64,000 nucleotides of DNA from positions 1-64,000 of the forward strand of contig JABIFY010000038.1 in assembly GCA_018650465.1 (NCBI GenBank), in the 5' to 3' direction. Under the pieces are notes generated by a model. The model was not told the DNA's origin. It searched no databases and saw nothing but the letters and a program-made list of their open reading frames with translations. This DNA is from Alphaproteobacteria bacterium (GTDB lineage Bacteria; Pseudomonadota; Alphaproteobacteria; UBA2966). Below are positions 43,734-53,554 of this stretch, in pieces; position 1 is the stretch's first letter, and every line of letters begins with the position of its first letter. The position numbers were made by a program, and so were the translations under genes.

Positions 43734-43764
43734 AGGGGTCTTTGCATCTTATGCGGAGACCCCT
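43734..43764 (+). terminator. Long stem-loop after the thiolase gene
   Basis: AGGGGTCT pairs with AGACCCCT, then two T:G wobble pairs, then GCAT with ATGC around a CTT triloop, a 14-bp stem. It lies between the thiolase and the phosphodiesterase genes. No T-run follows, so it may be a factor-dependent stop, an RNA-stabilising hairpin or part of the next leader. Confidence 0.5.
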
Positions 43765-43793
43765 GACGTAACGGTACAAGGACCTGTTTGCCC

Positions 43794-44615
43794 ATGGCAT
43801 TTGTTATCGCCCAGATCAGTGATTTGCATGTTTCCGACCCAGGCGTCGGGACTGACTTGCATTATCAGACTGCCGAGCATTTAGAACGATGCGTCGCCCG
43901 TCTGAATACGGTTAGCCCAAGGCCCGACATTGTCGTCGCAACCGGCGATCTGGTCGACAAAGCCCAAACATCTGAATATGTGAGATTGCGGGAAATTCTC
44001 GAAAAACTCGAGATGCCTTATTATCTGTTGTGCGGAAACCATGATTCCCGGGAAAACCTGGTGCCGGTTTTTCACGATCATGACTACCTGCCGCAGGATG
44101 GTTTTTTGCAATATGTCCTGGAAGACTATCCCATCCGTATCGTTTGTGGGGACACCCGTATCGCCAAAAAGATCATCGGCACCATGTGTACCGAGCGTCT
44201 GGACTGGCTGGACAAAACCCTGACGGCAGAGCCAGACCGGTCGACCCTGGTTTTCCTGCATCACCCGCCTTTTACCAGTGGCCTTGCCCCCATGGACAAA
44301 TATGGATACGAGGACAAGGCTGGCATTGAAGCCGTTATTCGCAAGCATCCCCAAGTCGTTCGCGTGGCTGGTGGTCATCTGCACAGACCTGTCATCGTCA
44401 ACTGGGGCGGCACAACGCTCAGCGTCTGCCCAAGTTCTGCCCATCAGATCGCGCTGAACCCCGTGCCGGACACGCCCGTGAATATCGTCATGGAACCACC
44501 TGCTTTTCACCTGCATATGTGGCAGGAAGATACTGGCCTGATTACGCACACCATGTATGTGAACGACTATGAAGTCCGCACCAAAGTGAAAATTGGTGTC
44601 GGGGCCGTGGGCTGA
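43794..44615 (+). CDS. Metallophosphodiesterase, CpdA/GpdQ-like
   Basis: The 273-residue calcineurin-like enzyme has all the metal motifs: ISDLHVSDP, VVATGDLVD, LCGNHDSREN, VFLHHPPF and VAGGHLHRPV. It resembles bacterial cyclic-nucleotide and glycerophosphodiester phosphodiesterases. A role against cAMP made by the membrane cyclase is possible but not shown. The ATG at 43794 is chosen; a TTG at 43788 lies nearer to the AAGGA signal and cannot be excluded. Confidence 0.88.
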   Translation: MAFVIAQISDLHVSDPGVGTDLHYQTAEHLERCVARLNTVSPRPDIVVATGDLVDKAQTSEYVRLREILEKLEMPYYLLCGNHDSRENLVPVFHDHDYLPQDGFLQYVLEDYPIRIVCGDTRIAKKIIGTMCTERLDWLDKTLTAEPDRSTLVFLHHPPFTSGLAPMDKYGYEDKAGIEAVIRKHPQVVRVAGGHLHRPVIVNWGGTTLSVCPSSAHQIALNPVPDTPVNIVMEPPAFHLHMWQEDTGLITHTMYVNDYEVRTKVKIGVGAVG

Positions 44616-44621
44616 CGACCG

Positions 44622-45860
44622 ATTTCCGAACACCAAATAACGAATGCGCAGGCCCGGCGTATCTTCATGGCACGCCAGGGTTTGTGTGCCGTGCCGCACC
44701 TTCCCTTTGACAAGGCCGATCTACGTGACCTGATCCAGCAATTGGGGTTCGTGCAGATCGACAGCATTCGCTCGGTCGAGCGGGCCCACCATATGATCCT
44801 GTTTGCCCGCAACCAGAATTACCAGCCGGAACACTTGCGCCAGTTACTGGAAGAGGACCGGCATCTGTTTGAACACTGGACCCATGATGCGTCCCTCATT
44901 CCGACAGAATTTTACCCGCATTGGCAGCAGCGTTTTATCCGCGCGGAAGAACGCTTACGCGAACGTTGGCGCCAACAGCGGCCCAAAACCAAATCCGGCG
45001 GCAAGACTATCAGCTTTGAAGACATGATGGACCAGGTGAAATCCCATGTTGATCAGACCGGGCCGACCATGTCCCGAGACCTGAAGCCAAAGGATAGCCA
45101 GCGTAAAAAAGAAAAAAACGGTTGGTGGGAATGGCATCCATCCAAGACGGCGCTCGAATTTCTTTGGCGCACGGGAGATTTATCCATCACCCGGCGGGAC
45201 GGTTTCCAGAAAGTATATGACCTGTCCACCAGGGTTATCCCGGACCACGTCTTGTCTGACGAACAAAGCGAACATGACGCATTCGTCGACTGGGCTTGTC
45301 GTACAGCGCTTGACCGTCTGGGCTTTGCCACATCCGGTGAACTGGCGGCTTATTGGGGATCAATTAATGCCGCAGAAGCCAAGGCATGGTGTAACGCGAA
45401 TGCGGGTCAGGACCTGATTGAACTCACTGTGGAGAGTGCAGACGGCAGTGCAGCAAAACCCGTGTTCGCCCGCCCTGCCCTTGTTGATGAATTCGAAGGC
45501 TTGTCTGAACCATCGGACCGCATTCGCGTTCTAAGTCCGTTCGATCCACTGATCCGGGATCGAAAGCGGCTGCAACGGTTGTTCAATTTTGACTATCGCA
45601 TCGAAATATTTGTCCCTGAAGCCAAGCGCAAATATGGCTACTACGTATTTCCATTGCTGGAAAAAGACAAGCTGATCGGTCGTATCGACATGAAAGGCCA
45701 GCGTAGCGACAACCGCCTGCACGTCACCGGCCTGTGGCTGGAGCCCGGCATCAAATACACCAAAGGTCGCGAGAAAAAACTGATGTCAGAATTAAACCGC
45801 CATGCGCGGTTTATCGGCCTGGAAGATGTGACCTTCGATGACGGTTTCCTGAAGGCCTGA
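44622..45860 (+). CDS. YcaQ-family DNA glycosylase, start uncertain
   Basis: The protein matches YcaQ (AlkX), which unhooks interstrand crosslinks. Visible are the QxD catalytic motif in FVQIDSIRSVERAHHMILFARNQNY, then LFEHWTHDASLIP, NGWWEWHPSKTALEFLWRTGDLSI, RDGFQKVYDLSTRVIPDHV and VLSPFDPLIRDRKRLQRLFNFDYRIE. The first ATG is at 44667. However, the in-frame codons before it read ITNAQARRIF and continue into MARQGLC, which matches the conserved first helix of the family. No ATG, GTG or TTG lies there after the stop at 44613, so translation may start at ATT 44622 or another rare codon. Confidence 0.8.
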   Translation: MSEHQITNAQARRIFMARQGLCAVPHLPFDKADLRDLIQQLGFVQIDSIRSVERAHHMILFARNQNYQPEHLRQLLEEDRHLFEHWTHDASLIPTEFYPHWQQRFIRAEERLRERWRQQRPKTKSGGKTISFEDMMDQVKSHVDQTGPTMSRDLKPKDSQRKKEKNGWWEWHPSKTALEFLWRTGDLSITRRDGFQKVYDLSTRVIPDHVLSDEQSEHDAFVDWACRTALDRLGFATSGELAAYWGSINAAEAKAWCNANAGQDLIELTVESADGSAAKPVFARPALVDEFEGLSEPSDRIRVLSPFDPLIRDRKRLQRLFNFDYRIEIFVPEAKRKYGYYVFPLLEKDKLIGRIDMKGQRSDNRLHVTGLWLEPGIKYTKGREKKLMSELNRHARFIGLEDVTFDDGFLKA

Positions 45861-45865
45861 CCCGT

Positions 45866-48800
45866 CTACCCCTGCCCGTTGATCTCGGCCAGGCGTGTGA
45901 GCAAATGTTTCACACCTGAAACACGCGTCTCAGGTATTTCCCAGTCGCGTCGGTAAACCAGTTTTTGATCCGGGCGCAATTTTGCCGTCCCGGCCTGTTT
46001 GGAAATGAAATCCACCAGGCCAGCCGGGTTCAGGACAGCGCCATCCCGGAACGTCACGGTGCAACCCTTGGCACCGGCATCCAGTTTGGATACGGCGGCC
46101 GGTTTGCAAAGTTGTTTGATGGTAACAATCGCCAACAGGCTTTCGACTTCCTCGGGCAGTTTTCCAAAACGGTCGATGAGTTCCGCTGCAAATCCATCAA
46201 TTTCAGCACGGCCATCCAGTTTCGACAAACGACGATATAGGCCCATGCGGACATCAAGGTCTGCTACATAGTTTTCCGGGATCAACACGGACGCACCCAG
46301 GTTAAGTTGTGGTGTCCAGTCTGATGCATCCATTTGATCACCGGTGCCGTCGGCGGTGCTGCGCGCTGTAGCCACGGCTTCTTCCAGCATCTGTTGATAA
46401 AGTTCAACACCAACCTCGCGGATATGGCCGGACTGTTCTTCCCCCAACAAGTTTCCAGCCCCGCGAATATCCAGATCATGGCTGGCCAGACTGAAGCCGG
46501 CCCCCAAGCCATCCAGGGACTGCATGACTTTCAAACGTTTGTCAGCGGCTTCGGTTGGAATGCGTTTGGCCGGGATGGTCAAATAGGCATAGCCACGTAT
46601 TTTGGATCGCCCGACCCGTCCCCGTAATTGATAAAGCTGGGACAGGCCAAACATATCGGCACGGTGAATGATCAAGGTGTTGGCGGTCGGTATATCCAGC
46701 CCGGATTCAACAATGTTGGTGGAGATCAGGACATCGATGGCCCCGTCGTAAAAAGCGTTCATCACCCGGTCAAGATCACCAGGTGTCATGCGGCCATGGG
46801 CAACGGCTGTTTTGACTTCCGGGATATTCTCCTTGATGTAGTTCGTCACCTCGTCGATGTCGTTCAGACGCGGGCAGACATAAAAAGTTTGCCCGCCACG
46901 ATAATGTTCCCGCAAGATCGCTTCGCGCACCACAACCGGATCAAACGGCAATATAAACGTTCGCACAGCCAGCCGGTCGACAGGTGGTGTCGCAATCAGG
47001 CTAAGTTCCCGCACACCTGTAAAAGCCATCTGCAAGGTTCTGGGGATCGGCGTGGCTGTCAGGGTCAACACATGCACATCACTGCGCAGGCTTTTCAGAC
47101 GTTCCTTATGGGCCACACCAAAGTGCTGTTCCTCGTCGACAAGAACAAGACCCAGATTGCTGAACTTCACATCTTTGGCCAACAGGGCGTGGGTACCGAT
47201 AATGATATCCACATCACCAGCTTCCAACCTGCGTTTGTTTTCTTTCATATCCTTTGCCGAGACAAAGCGCGATAGCTGGGCGATGTTCACAGGCCATCCT
47301 GCAAAGCGTTCGCTGAAGGTCTTGAAGTGTTGACGCGTCAGCAGTGTCGTTGGCGCGATCATGGCGACTTGCCGGCCAGACATCACTGCGACAAAGGCTG
47401 TGCGCAAGGCAACCTCGGTTTTACCAAAACCAACATCGCCGCACACAAGGCGATCCATGGGCCGCCCCGATGCCATGTCTTCCAGGACGTCGGAGATGGT
47501 ATTCTGCTGATCTTCTGTTTCGTGATAAGGAAAGCGAGCACAGAACTCATCATAGAGTCCTGTCGGCGGCGCCATCTTTTCACCTTCCTTTAATTCACGT
47601 TCGGCAGCGATCTTGATCAGTTGATCCGCCATATCCTTGATGCGTTTGGTGGCACGGGACTTTCGGGCCTGCCAGCCGGAGCCACCCAGTTTATCAAGGA
47701 CAGCCTCGCTGTCTTCCGAGCCATAACGGGAAATGACTTCAATATTTTCGACGGGTAAATATAGTTTGTCATTGCCGGCATAGATCAGCAGAACGCAGTC
47801 ATGTAGAGCCCCACCAACATCCACAGTTTCCAGGCTTTCAAACCGACCGATGCCGTGCTCCAGATGGACGACAAAATCGCCCGGCGACAAGGTCGATGCC
47901 TCAGCGATGAAGTTTTCGGATTTGCGGGCGCGTTTGGGAGCCCGAACAAGACGATCGCCGAGGATATCTTGCTCCCCGATGATCGCGAGGTCTGTCGTCT
48001 CGAAACCATGTTCAAGTCCGACCACAGCCAGTGCCACATGTACGTCTTCAATCGCCAGGGCCTGGCCCCAGTTTTCAACATGCACGAGATTGGTTATATC
48101 ATGATCTTTAAGAACACCACCGAGGCGCTCCGCTGAACCTTCCGAATATCCAGCAATGATGACGCGCTTGTTTTGTTTCTTCAGATCACTGACATGGGAT
48201 GCGACGGCATCAAAGACATTTTGATTGGGTTGGGATCGTTCCGGGGCGAAGTCCCTGCCCTGTCGGCCCGCAGCATCAATCACCTGAACCCGATTTTGTG
48301 CTTCCCCCTCCGGCACCGCAAAAGGTGAAAAGGTCGCCACAGGCCGCAAGCCCAGTACTTCATCCCATTCCGCTGCCGACATTTGCAGCTCGTCTGGCTC
48401 AAGCGCCCGGTAGACAGCACCGCCACCCAGGACTTCACCCTCACCCGCCGCTTCACCGATCTTGCGGGCTTCATAATAATCCTGAATTGCTTCCAGCCTG
48501 GCGTCACGGGCGTCATCATCATGATGGTCCATGGTGATCGCAGCATCAGGAACATAATCGAACAAAGTCTCAAGTCGTTCATGAAACAGCGGTAGCCAAT
48601 GTTCCATGCCCATATGCTTGCGACCGGACGACACTGCTTCATACATGGGGTCATCAACCCCGGCTGTGGCCCCAAAGCGCTGGCCGTAGCCTGCCCTGAA
48701 GCGGGCAATGCTCTGTGCATCGAGAAATATCTCGCTGACCGGTTCCAGGGAAAAACTATTTTCTTTCGATAAGGTCAGCTGGGTCAGCGGATCAAACCGC

Positions 48801-49384
48801 CGCACACTTTCCAGCTGATCGCCAAACAAATCCAGCCTCAGGGGACTTTCATCACCGGGTGGGTAAATATCAATGATCCCACCCCGGACGGCATATTCGC
48901 CTGGCTCGCGCACGGTGCTGGTGCGGGCGAAGCCATCCCGTGCCAGATAGGCCAGCAGACCATCAACATTGATTTCATCGCCGACAGATGACTTGAAGCT
49001 TGCGGACGCCACAACGTCCCGCGCAGGCACACGTTGCAGGGCACCATTTACCGTCGTCAGAATGATTCGCCCGGCTTTAGGCATCTTGTCCAATGTTGCC
49101 AGATGCCACAAGGCATCCATTCGTTTGCCGGCCAGGGTTGGATTGGGCGAAACCCGATCATAAGGCAGACAATCCCAGGCTGGAAATTCAATGATTTGGG
49201 TTTTTGGACTAAAAAAGGCCAACGTCGTTGCCAACTGAGACATGCGAGCGTCATCGCGGGCGATATGCAACACACCACCGGTTCTGGTCGCCGCTTCGGA
49301 TAGTAAAAGCGCGTCATAACCTTCCGGTGCGGAGCCAACCTTGACCCGTTTCGGGCCCGACAGCAGTTTGGCGAGGTTTTTCAA
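45866..49384 (-). CDS. mfd: Transcription-repair coupling factor Mfd
   Basis: The 1172-residue translocase removes RNA polymerase stalled at DNA damage and recruits UvrA. A UvrB-like N-terminal part comes first. The RNA-polymerase-binding domain is at about 490-560 (LSPGDFVVHLEHGIGRFESLETVDVGG). The RecG-like motor has Walker A in RLVCGDVGFGKTEVALRTAF, the DEEQ box in LVLVDEEQHFGV, and LTLTATPIPRTL. The TRCF domain has LDIRGAGNLLGEEQSGHIREVGVELYQQMLEEAV. The start is TTG at 49384, overlapping the sdhE stop, so translation is coupled. Confidence 0.97.
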   Translation of the reverse strand: MKNLAKLLSGPKRVKVGSAPEGYDALLLSEAATRTGGVLHIARDDARMSQLATTLAFFSPKTQIIEFPAWDCLPYDRVSPNPTLAGKRMDALWHLATLDKMPKAGRIILTTVNGALQRVPARDVVASASFKSSVGDEINVDGLLAYLARDGFARTSTVREPGEYAVRGGIIDIYPPGDESPLRLDLFGDQLESVRRFDPLTQLTLSKENSFSLEPVSEIFLDAQSIARFRAGYGQRFGATAGVDDPMYEAVSSGRKHMGMEHWLPLFHERLETLFDYVPDAAITMDHHDDDARDARLEAIQDYYEARKIGEAAGEGEVLGGGAVYRALEPDELQMSAAEWDEVLGLRPVATFSPFAVPEGEAQNRVQVIDAAGRQGRDFAPERSQPNQNVFDAVASHVSDLKKQNKRVIIAGYSEGSAERLGGVLKDHDITNLVHVENWGQALAIEDVHVALAVVGLEHGFETTDLAIIGEQDILGDRLVRAPKRARKSENFIAEASTLSPGDFVVHLEHGIGRFESLETVDVGGALHDCVLLIYAGNDKLYLPVENIEVISRYGSEDSEAVLDKLGGSGWQARKSRATKRIKDMADQLIKIAAERELKEGEKMAPPTGLYDEFCARFPYHETEDQQNTISDVLEDMASGRPMDRLVCGDVGFGKTEVALRTAFVAVMSGRQVAMIAPTTLLTRQHFKTFSERFAGWPVNIAQLSRFVSAKDMKENKRRLEAGDVDIIIGTHALLAKDVKFSNLGLVLVDEEQHFGVAHKERLKSLRSDVHVLTLTATPIPRTLQMAFTGVRELSLIATPPVDRLAVRTFILPFDPVVVREAILREHYRGGQTFYVCPRLNDIDEVTNYIKENIPEVKTAVAHGRMTPGDLDRVMNAFYDGAIDVLISTNIVESGLDIPTANTLIIHRADMFGLSQLYQLRGRVGRSKIRGYAYLTIPAKRIPTEAADKRLKVMQSLDGLGAGFSLASHDLDIRGAGNLLGEEQSGHIREVGVELYQQMLEEAVATARSTADGTGDQMDASDWTPQLNLGASVLIPENYVADLDVRMGLYRRLSKLDGRAEIDGFAAELIDRFGKLPEEVESLLAIVTIKQLCKPAAVSKLDAGAKGCTVTFRDGAVLNPAGLVDFISKQAGTAKLRPDQKLVYRRDWEIPETRVSGVKHLLTRLAEINGQG

Positions 49385-49662
49385 TTATTGTGCTCGTAGA
49401 ACTTGAAGTCGCGGATCATCTGCAGGACCGGGGTGTCAAATTCATCGGGCGCAGGCTTGCCGGTGATCCAGCCCCAAACATCCAGGTCATCTGCATCAAG
49501 CAGGGCCTCATAGAAATCCAGCTGCTCATGACCAAATTCGTCGATATGGGCGTCGGCAAAACTGCCCATCAACAAATCCATTTCCTTCATACCCCGGTAT
49601 TGGCTGCGAAAACGCAGGCGTTTACGGCGAGCTTCAACATCTTCTGAATGAGCTGTATTCAT
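49381..49662 (-). CDS. sdhE: FAD assembly factor SdhE
   Basis: The 93-residue protein helps to attach FAD covalently to the succinate dehydrogenase flavoprotein. The key RGxxE motif is in RSQYRGMKEMDLLMGSFAD, then FYEALLDADDLDVWGWITGKPAP. The ATG at 49662 has GGAGAGAAG upstream and fits the family length. It overlaps mfd by four bases, and recG is divergent on the other side, a common alphaproteobacterial arrangement. Confidence 0.95.
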   Translation of the reverse strand: MNTAHSEDVEARRKRLRFRSQYRGMKEMDLLMGSFADAHIDEFGHEQLDFYEALLDADDLDVWGWITGKPAPDEFDTPVLQMIRDFKFYEHNN

Positions 49663-49829
49663 GCTTCTCTCCAACGGCAACAGCCCGCCACGGAGTCCGG
49701 GGCGGGGGTGCAATTGATATAGCTTGCCGTGACCTGATTGTCAGCCTGTGGTGAATAAATATTCGATCAGTCCTCAAATTCTGCTCAGGCATGGCACCAC
49801 ATGGGGGCATAAGTTATTCTGATCCCATC

Positions 49830-51917
49830 ATGCGCCCGGAAATACTTTTCTCACTATTTACCCCTGTCACCAGTCTTGCCGGTGTCGGGCCCCGCATTGC
49901 CAAATTGATTGAAAAAGTCGCCGGCGAGCGCATCCTGGACCTGTTCTGGCACTTGCCGGCGGGTTTGATCGACCGCCGCTTCAGCCCTTTGATTGCCGAA
50001 GCCATGGAAGGCCAGATTGTCACCCTGACTGTCACCGTCGGTAGCCATAGCAAACCGCAGAATCGCCGACAGCCCTATCGTGTGACCTGCTTTGACGAAA
50101 GCGGGGATATTTCGCTGGTTTTCTTTCATGCCCATACGGATTATTTAGAGAAAACCCTGCCAGAGGGTGAAGTTCGCGTCATCAGTGGCAAAATCGAGTT
50201 TTTTAACGATACGGCCCAGATGAACCACCCGGATCATATTGTAACAGTTGAAGATGCCGACAGTATCAAGACAGTCGAACCCGTCTTCCCCCTGACCGCT
50301 GGTTTAACTACCAAAACCATGGGGAAGGCCGTAAGGGGCGCACTTGAGTACGTACCGGACTTGCCCGAATGGATTAACGAGCCTTATCGTGCAGCGCGGG
50401 GCTGGAACGACTGGAAAACATCCCTGCTGGCCGCCCACCATCCCCAAAGCCTGCAAGACCTTGAACCAGCTACACTTGCCCGCAGCCGCCTGGCTTATGA
50501 TGAACTGTTGGCCAATCAACTGGCCCTGGCACTGGTGCGTAAATCCCTGCGTCGACGACCTGGCCGCGTCACGCGTGGTGATCAACGCCTGCAACGACAA
50601 GTCCGCGAAAGCCTGCCCTGGCCCTTGACCGGCGCGCAGGAGCGCAGTGTGGCAGAAATTGTCTCCGATATGGCCGAGCCTCACCGGATGTTGCGACTGC
50701 TACAAGGTGACGTTGGCAGCGGCAAAACCATTGTTGCCTTGCTGGCCATGCTGAATGCCGTCGAGGAAGGCCGACAGGCTGTGCTTATGGCACCAACAGA
50801 AATCCTGGCCCGCCAACATTATCAGTCCCTCAAACCCCTGGCTGATGCCGCCGGGGTGCGCATGGAGGTTCTAACAGGCCGCGACAAAGGCAAACCCCGT
50901 GAGGCAAAGCTTGCCGAACTGGAGAGCGGCGCAATCGATATTCTGGTAGGCACCCATGCCGTCTTCCAGGAAACAGTTGCCTTCAAGGATTTGGCTTTCG
51001 CGGTCATCGACGAGCAGCACCGCTTCGGGGTCCATCAACGCCTGGCCCTGTCGGCCAAAGCAACTGAAGCCGCACCTGATCTATTGGTCATGACGGCAAC
51101 GCCGATTCCACGCACACTGACTTTGACAGCCTATGGAGACATGGAAGTCTCTCGCCTGGATGAAAAACCACCAGGGCGGGCTCCGGTTGATACCCGCGCC
51201 CTGCCGCTGGAACGCCTGGATCAGGTTGCCGAAGGGGTGCGTCGGGCGGTTGATGATGGTGCCCGTGTTTATTGGGTCTGCCCTTTGGTTGAAGAATCTG
51301 ATCTGGTTGATCTTGCAGCTGCGGAAGAACGCTTCGCCCACCTGTCAGGACTGATGGGTGATCGCGTCGGGTTGATCCACGGACGCCTTAAAGGGCCGCA
51401 AAAAGATGCCGTTATGGCAGATTTTTCCAGTGGCAAGCTGGATGTGCTGGTGGCGACGACTGTCATTGAAGTTGGGGTTGATGTGCCCGAGGCCACCGTC
51501 ATGGTGATCGAACATGCCGAGCGGTTTGGCCTCGCCCAATTGCATCAGTTGCGCGGTCGCATCGGGCGCGGCAATCGCCCTGGCACATGTTTGTTGCTCT
51601 ACACTAATCCACTGGGCGAAACCGCAAAGGCCCGGATCGAGATCATGCGGGAAACCGAAGATGGTTTTTTGATCGCCGAGAAGGACCTGGAACTGCGTGG
51701 GGCGGGTGAAGTTTTGGGCACCAAACAAAGTGGCCTGCCGGCGTTCCATCTGGCCGACCTTTCTGTTCATGCTGACTTGCTGGCCGCCGCCCGTGATGAC
51801 GCCAAACTGATTCTGGAAATGGAACCGGAACTTGACGGCAAACGTGGCCCGGCCTTGCGCGTATTGTTATACCTGTTTGAACGCGATGCGGCGGTATCGT
51901 ACCTGCGCTCAGGATAG
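49830..51917 (+). CDS. recG: ATP-dependent DNA helicase RecG
   Basis: The 695-residue helicase reverses stalled forks and moves Holliday junctions. The wedge OB-fold is at about 60-150 (TVGSHSKPQNRRQPYRVTCFDESGDISLVFFHAH). Walker A is in LLQGDVGSGKTIVALLAM, the DEQH box in AVIDEQHRFGVHQRLAL, then MTATPIPRTLTLTAYGDMEVS and the motif VI region HQLRGRIGRGNRPG. The C-terminal ELRGAGEVLGTKQSGLPAF is present. The ATG at 49830 gives the usual start; the frame is open 39 bases further upstream. Confidence 0.97.
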   Translation: MRPEILFSLFTPVTSLAGVGPRIAKLIEKVAGERILDLFWHLPAGLIDRRFSPLIAEAMEGQIVTLTVTVGSHSKPQNRRQPYRVTCFDESGDISLVFFHAHTDYLEKTLPEGEVRVISGKIEFFNDTAQMNHPDHIVTVEDADSIKTVEPVFPLTAGLTTKTMGKAVRGALEYVPDLPEWINEPYRAARGWNDWKTSLLAAHHPQSLQDLEPATLARSRLAYDELLANQLALALVRKSLRRRPGRVTRGDQRLQRQVRESLPWPLTGAQERSVAEIVSDMAEPHRMLRLLQGDVGSGKTIVALLAMLNAVEEGRQAVLMAPTEILARQHYQSLKPLADAAGVRMEVLTGRDKGKPREAKLAELESGAIDILVGTHAVFQETVAFKDLAFAVIDEQHRFGVHQRLALSAKATEAAPDLLVMTATPIPRTLTLTAYGDMEVSRLDEKPPGRAPVDTRALPLERLDQVAEGVRRAVDDGARVYWVCPLVEESDLVDLAAAEERFAHLSGLMGDRVGLIHGRLKGPQKDAVMADFSSGKLDVLVATTVIEVGVDVPEATVMVIEHAERFGLAQLHQLRGRIGRGNRPGTCLLLYTNPLGETAKARIEIMRETEDGFLIAEKDLELRGAGEVLGTKQSGLPAFHLADLSVHADLLAAARDDAKLILEMEPELDGKRGPALRVLLYLFERDAAVSYLRSG

Positions 51918-51920
51918 ACT

Positions 51921-52382
51921 ATGCAAAAAATTACCATCGCCATCGAATCCCCTGATCAGCCGGAAGTGATTGCCCTGCTGGAAGCCAGTGACGCATACGC
52001 GGCTGCCCTCTATCCAGCGGAGAGCAATCACATGGCTAGTATAGATAGTCTGATGACACCGGACGTTACGTTTCTGGTCGCCAGACTGGATGGCAAGATA
52101 TGTGGTTGCGTTGGCTTGTTTTGCAAAGGACAGGACTGGGGCGAAATCAAACGCATGTATGTTGATGATGCAGCCCGCGGCCTGAGCCTCGGCAAACAGT
52201 TGTTATCCGCTCTTGAAGACCAGGCCCGGGACGCCAAACTCGATTGGGTCCGTCTGGAAACAGGGATACATCAGCCGCAGGCTATCGGGCTTTATCATCG
52301 AGCGGGCTATGTCGATATTCCGCCTTTTGGCGATTATTTACCCGACCCGGTCAGTGTTTTTATGGAAAAACGATTGAGCTGA
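51921..52382 (+). CDS. GNAT-family N-acetyltransferase
   Basis: The 153-residue protein has the GNAT fold, with beta strands GKICGCVGLFCK and EIKRMYVDDAARGLSLGKQLLSALEDQA forming the acetyl-CoA loop, and the end LYHRAGYVDIPPFGDY. The substrate cannot be read. It follows recG after 3 bases in the same direction and is likely co-transcribed. Confidence 0.9.
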   Translation: MQKITIAIESPDQPEVIALLEASDAYAAALYPAESNHMASIDSLMTPDVTFLVARLDGKICGCVGLFCKGQDWGEIKRMYVDDAARGLSLGKQLLSALEDQARDAKLDWVRLETGIHQPQAIGLYHRAGYVDIPPFGDYLPDPVSVFMEKRLS

Positions 52383-52390
52383 TAACGGGG

Positions 52391-53554
52391 TTATTTCGCC
52401 TGGTATTTATCTTGCCATAATTTCAGCAATGTTTTGGCTTCGTTCAGTTGCTGAGGCGACATGTTTTTTTCAAGTTTCAGTTTATTGACCAAGGCTTGAT
52501 GATGCCCTTTCGATCCTGCCAGGTTAAGCCACATATACGCTTTGGCAAAATTTCGACGCGTGCCTGTGCCACGCCCCAGCATCATACCCAGGGCGTATTG
52601 TGCGTCCCTGTGACCGCCTTGAGCCGCCCGATAAAACCAGCTGGCAGCTGTGGCCAGATTTTGTTTAACGCCCATCCGTCCTTTCAGGAAATTAACGGCA
52701 ATCTGGTATTGCTGTTCCGGGGTGCCCTCCCGAAACAATTCTTCCTTGCGGGCAGATGCTGCAGATATTGTCACGCCGCTTCTGCGTAAATGGGCCATAT
52801 AGTCTTCCAGTACGACCAAAAGCTTTGGTACATCCGGGTTCAGGCGCTCCCACAATTGTAATAATGATGGCACATGTTTTAAGACATACCTTTTAAAATC
52901 TGTGCAATGTCCGTTTTGCCCATCAGATCCTTCCAGCTGTTTGCGGAAATCGATCATGGCCCTGGAATGTTTATCAAGCTTCAGGTCCTGATAAGCCTGC
53001 TCTTCATACATCCAAGCCTCGCATTCCCGTTCAACAGGGCGCATGTTTTCAAATCGATCAAAAAGATGTTGTGTCCCGTGCCCGGCCAGTTCATGCACCA
53101 GCACGCCAGCCAATTCATCCAACGGCCAATTGATGCCATTGCGGCTGACGACAACGACAAAGCTCTTTTTATCCACCTCCCTGCCGCTCATATCAGCATA
53201 TTGGGGTAAAAAAACCGCCGCCAAAATCGAGGCTGTCACCTTGGCCGGATCAGGAAAATTCGGATCATAAATGATCAGAACTTTGCCACTGCGTTTCAAC
53301 GCTTCGATCTTGCTGACATTGAAAGGCGACCGGGTATAAATCCGGTCCAGCGCTCTCGTCAGCTTTTGGATTGCGTCAGCTTGCTCAAGAATATTGGTAT
53401 CAAATTTGGTGTTTTCATGAACGGCCAGGGCGGTCAATTTCATGCCCAGGTGACTTTTGACCACAGCCTCTGAATTTGGTGCAGCAAATCCAGGTGCAAC
53501 AAACAGGCACAGGGATAGCGATGCAAGGAATCCGGAGCGTAACAATTGGTGCAT
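52391..53554 (-). CDS. Secreted HExxxH putative metalloprotease with Sel1 repeats
   Basis: The 387-residue product starts with a signal peptide (MHQLLRSGFLASLSLCLFVAPGFAAP). Residues 154-159 read HELAGH, inside GVLVHELAGHGTQHLFDRFENM, which looks like a zinc site but with three residues between Glu and His in place of two. The Glu-rich ERECEAWMYEEQAY downstream may give a third ligand. Two Sel1-like repeats close the protein (KQNLATAASWFYRAAQGGHRDAQYALGMML and RRNFAKAYMWLNLAGSKGHHQAL). I do not recognise a named family. It is convergent with the GNAT gene. AGAGGTG precedes the ATG. Confidence 0.72.
   Translation of the reverse strand: MHQLLRSGFLASLSLCLFVAPGFAAPNSEAVVKSHLGMKLTALAVHENTKFDTNILEQADAIQKLTRALDRIYTRSPFNVSKIEALKRSGKVLIIYDPNFPDPAKVTASILAAVFLPQYADMSGREVDKKSFVVVVSRNGINWPLDELAGVLVHELAGHGTQHLFDRFENMRPVERECEAWMYEEQAYQDLKLDKHSRAMIDFRKQLEGSDGQNGHCTDFKRYVLKHVPSLLQLWERLNPDVPKLLVVLEDYMAHLRRSGVTISAASARKEELFREGTPEQQYQIAVNFLKGRMGVKQNLATAASWFYRAAQGGHRDAQYALGMMLGRGTGTRRNFAKAYMWLNLAGSKGHHQALVNKLKLEKNMSPQQLNEAKTLLKLWQDKYQAK

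Noticed and set aside
43881-44699. Leftward 272-residue open frame across the phosphodiesterase gene
   Set aside because: It opposes a gene with all five metallophosphoesterase motifs and runs into the next gene; read as a shadow.
46628-47275. Rightward 215-residue open frame inside mfd
   Set aside because: Lies against the motor domain of mfd with intact motifs on the other strand; shadow.
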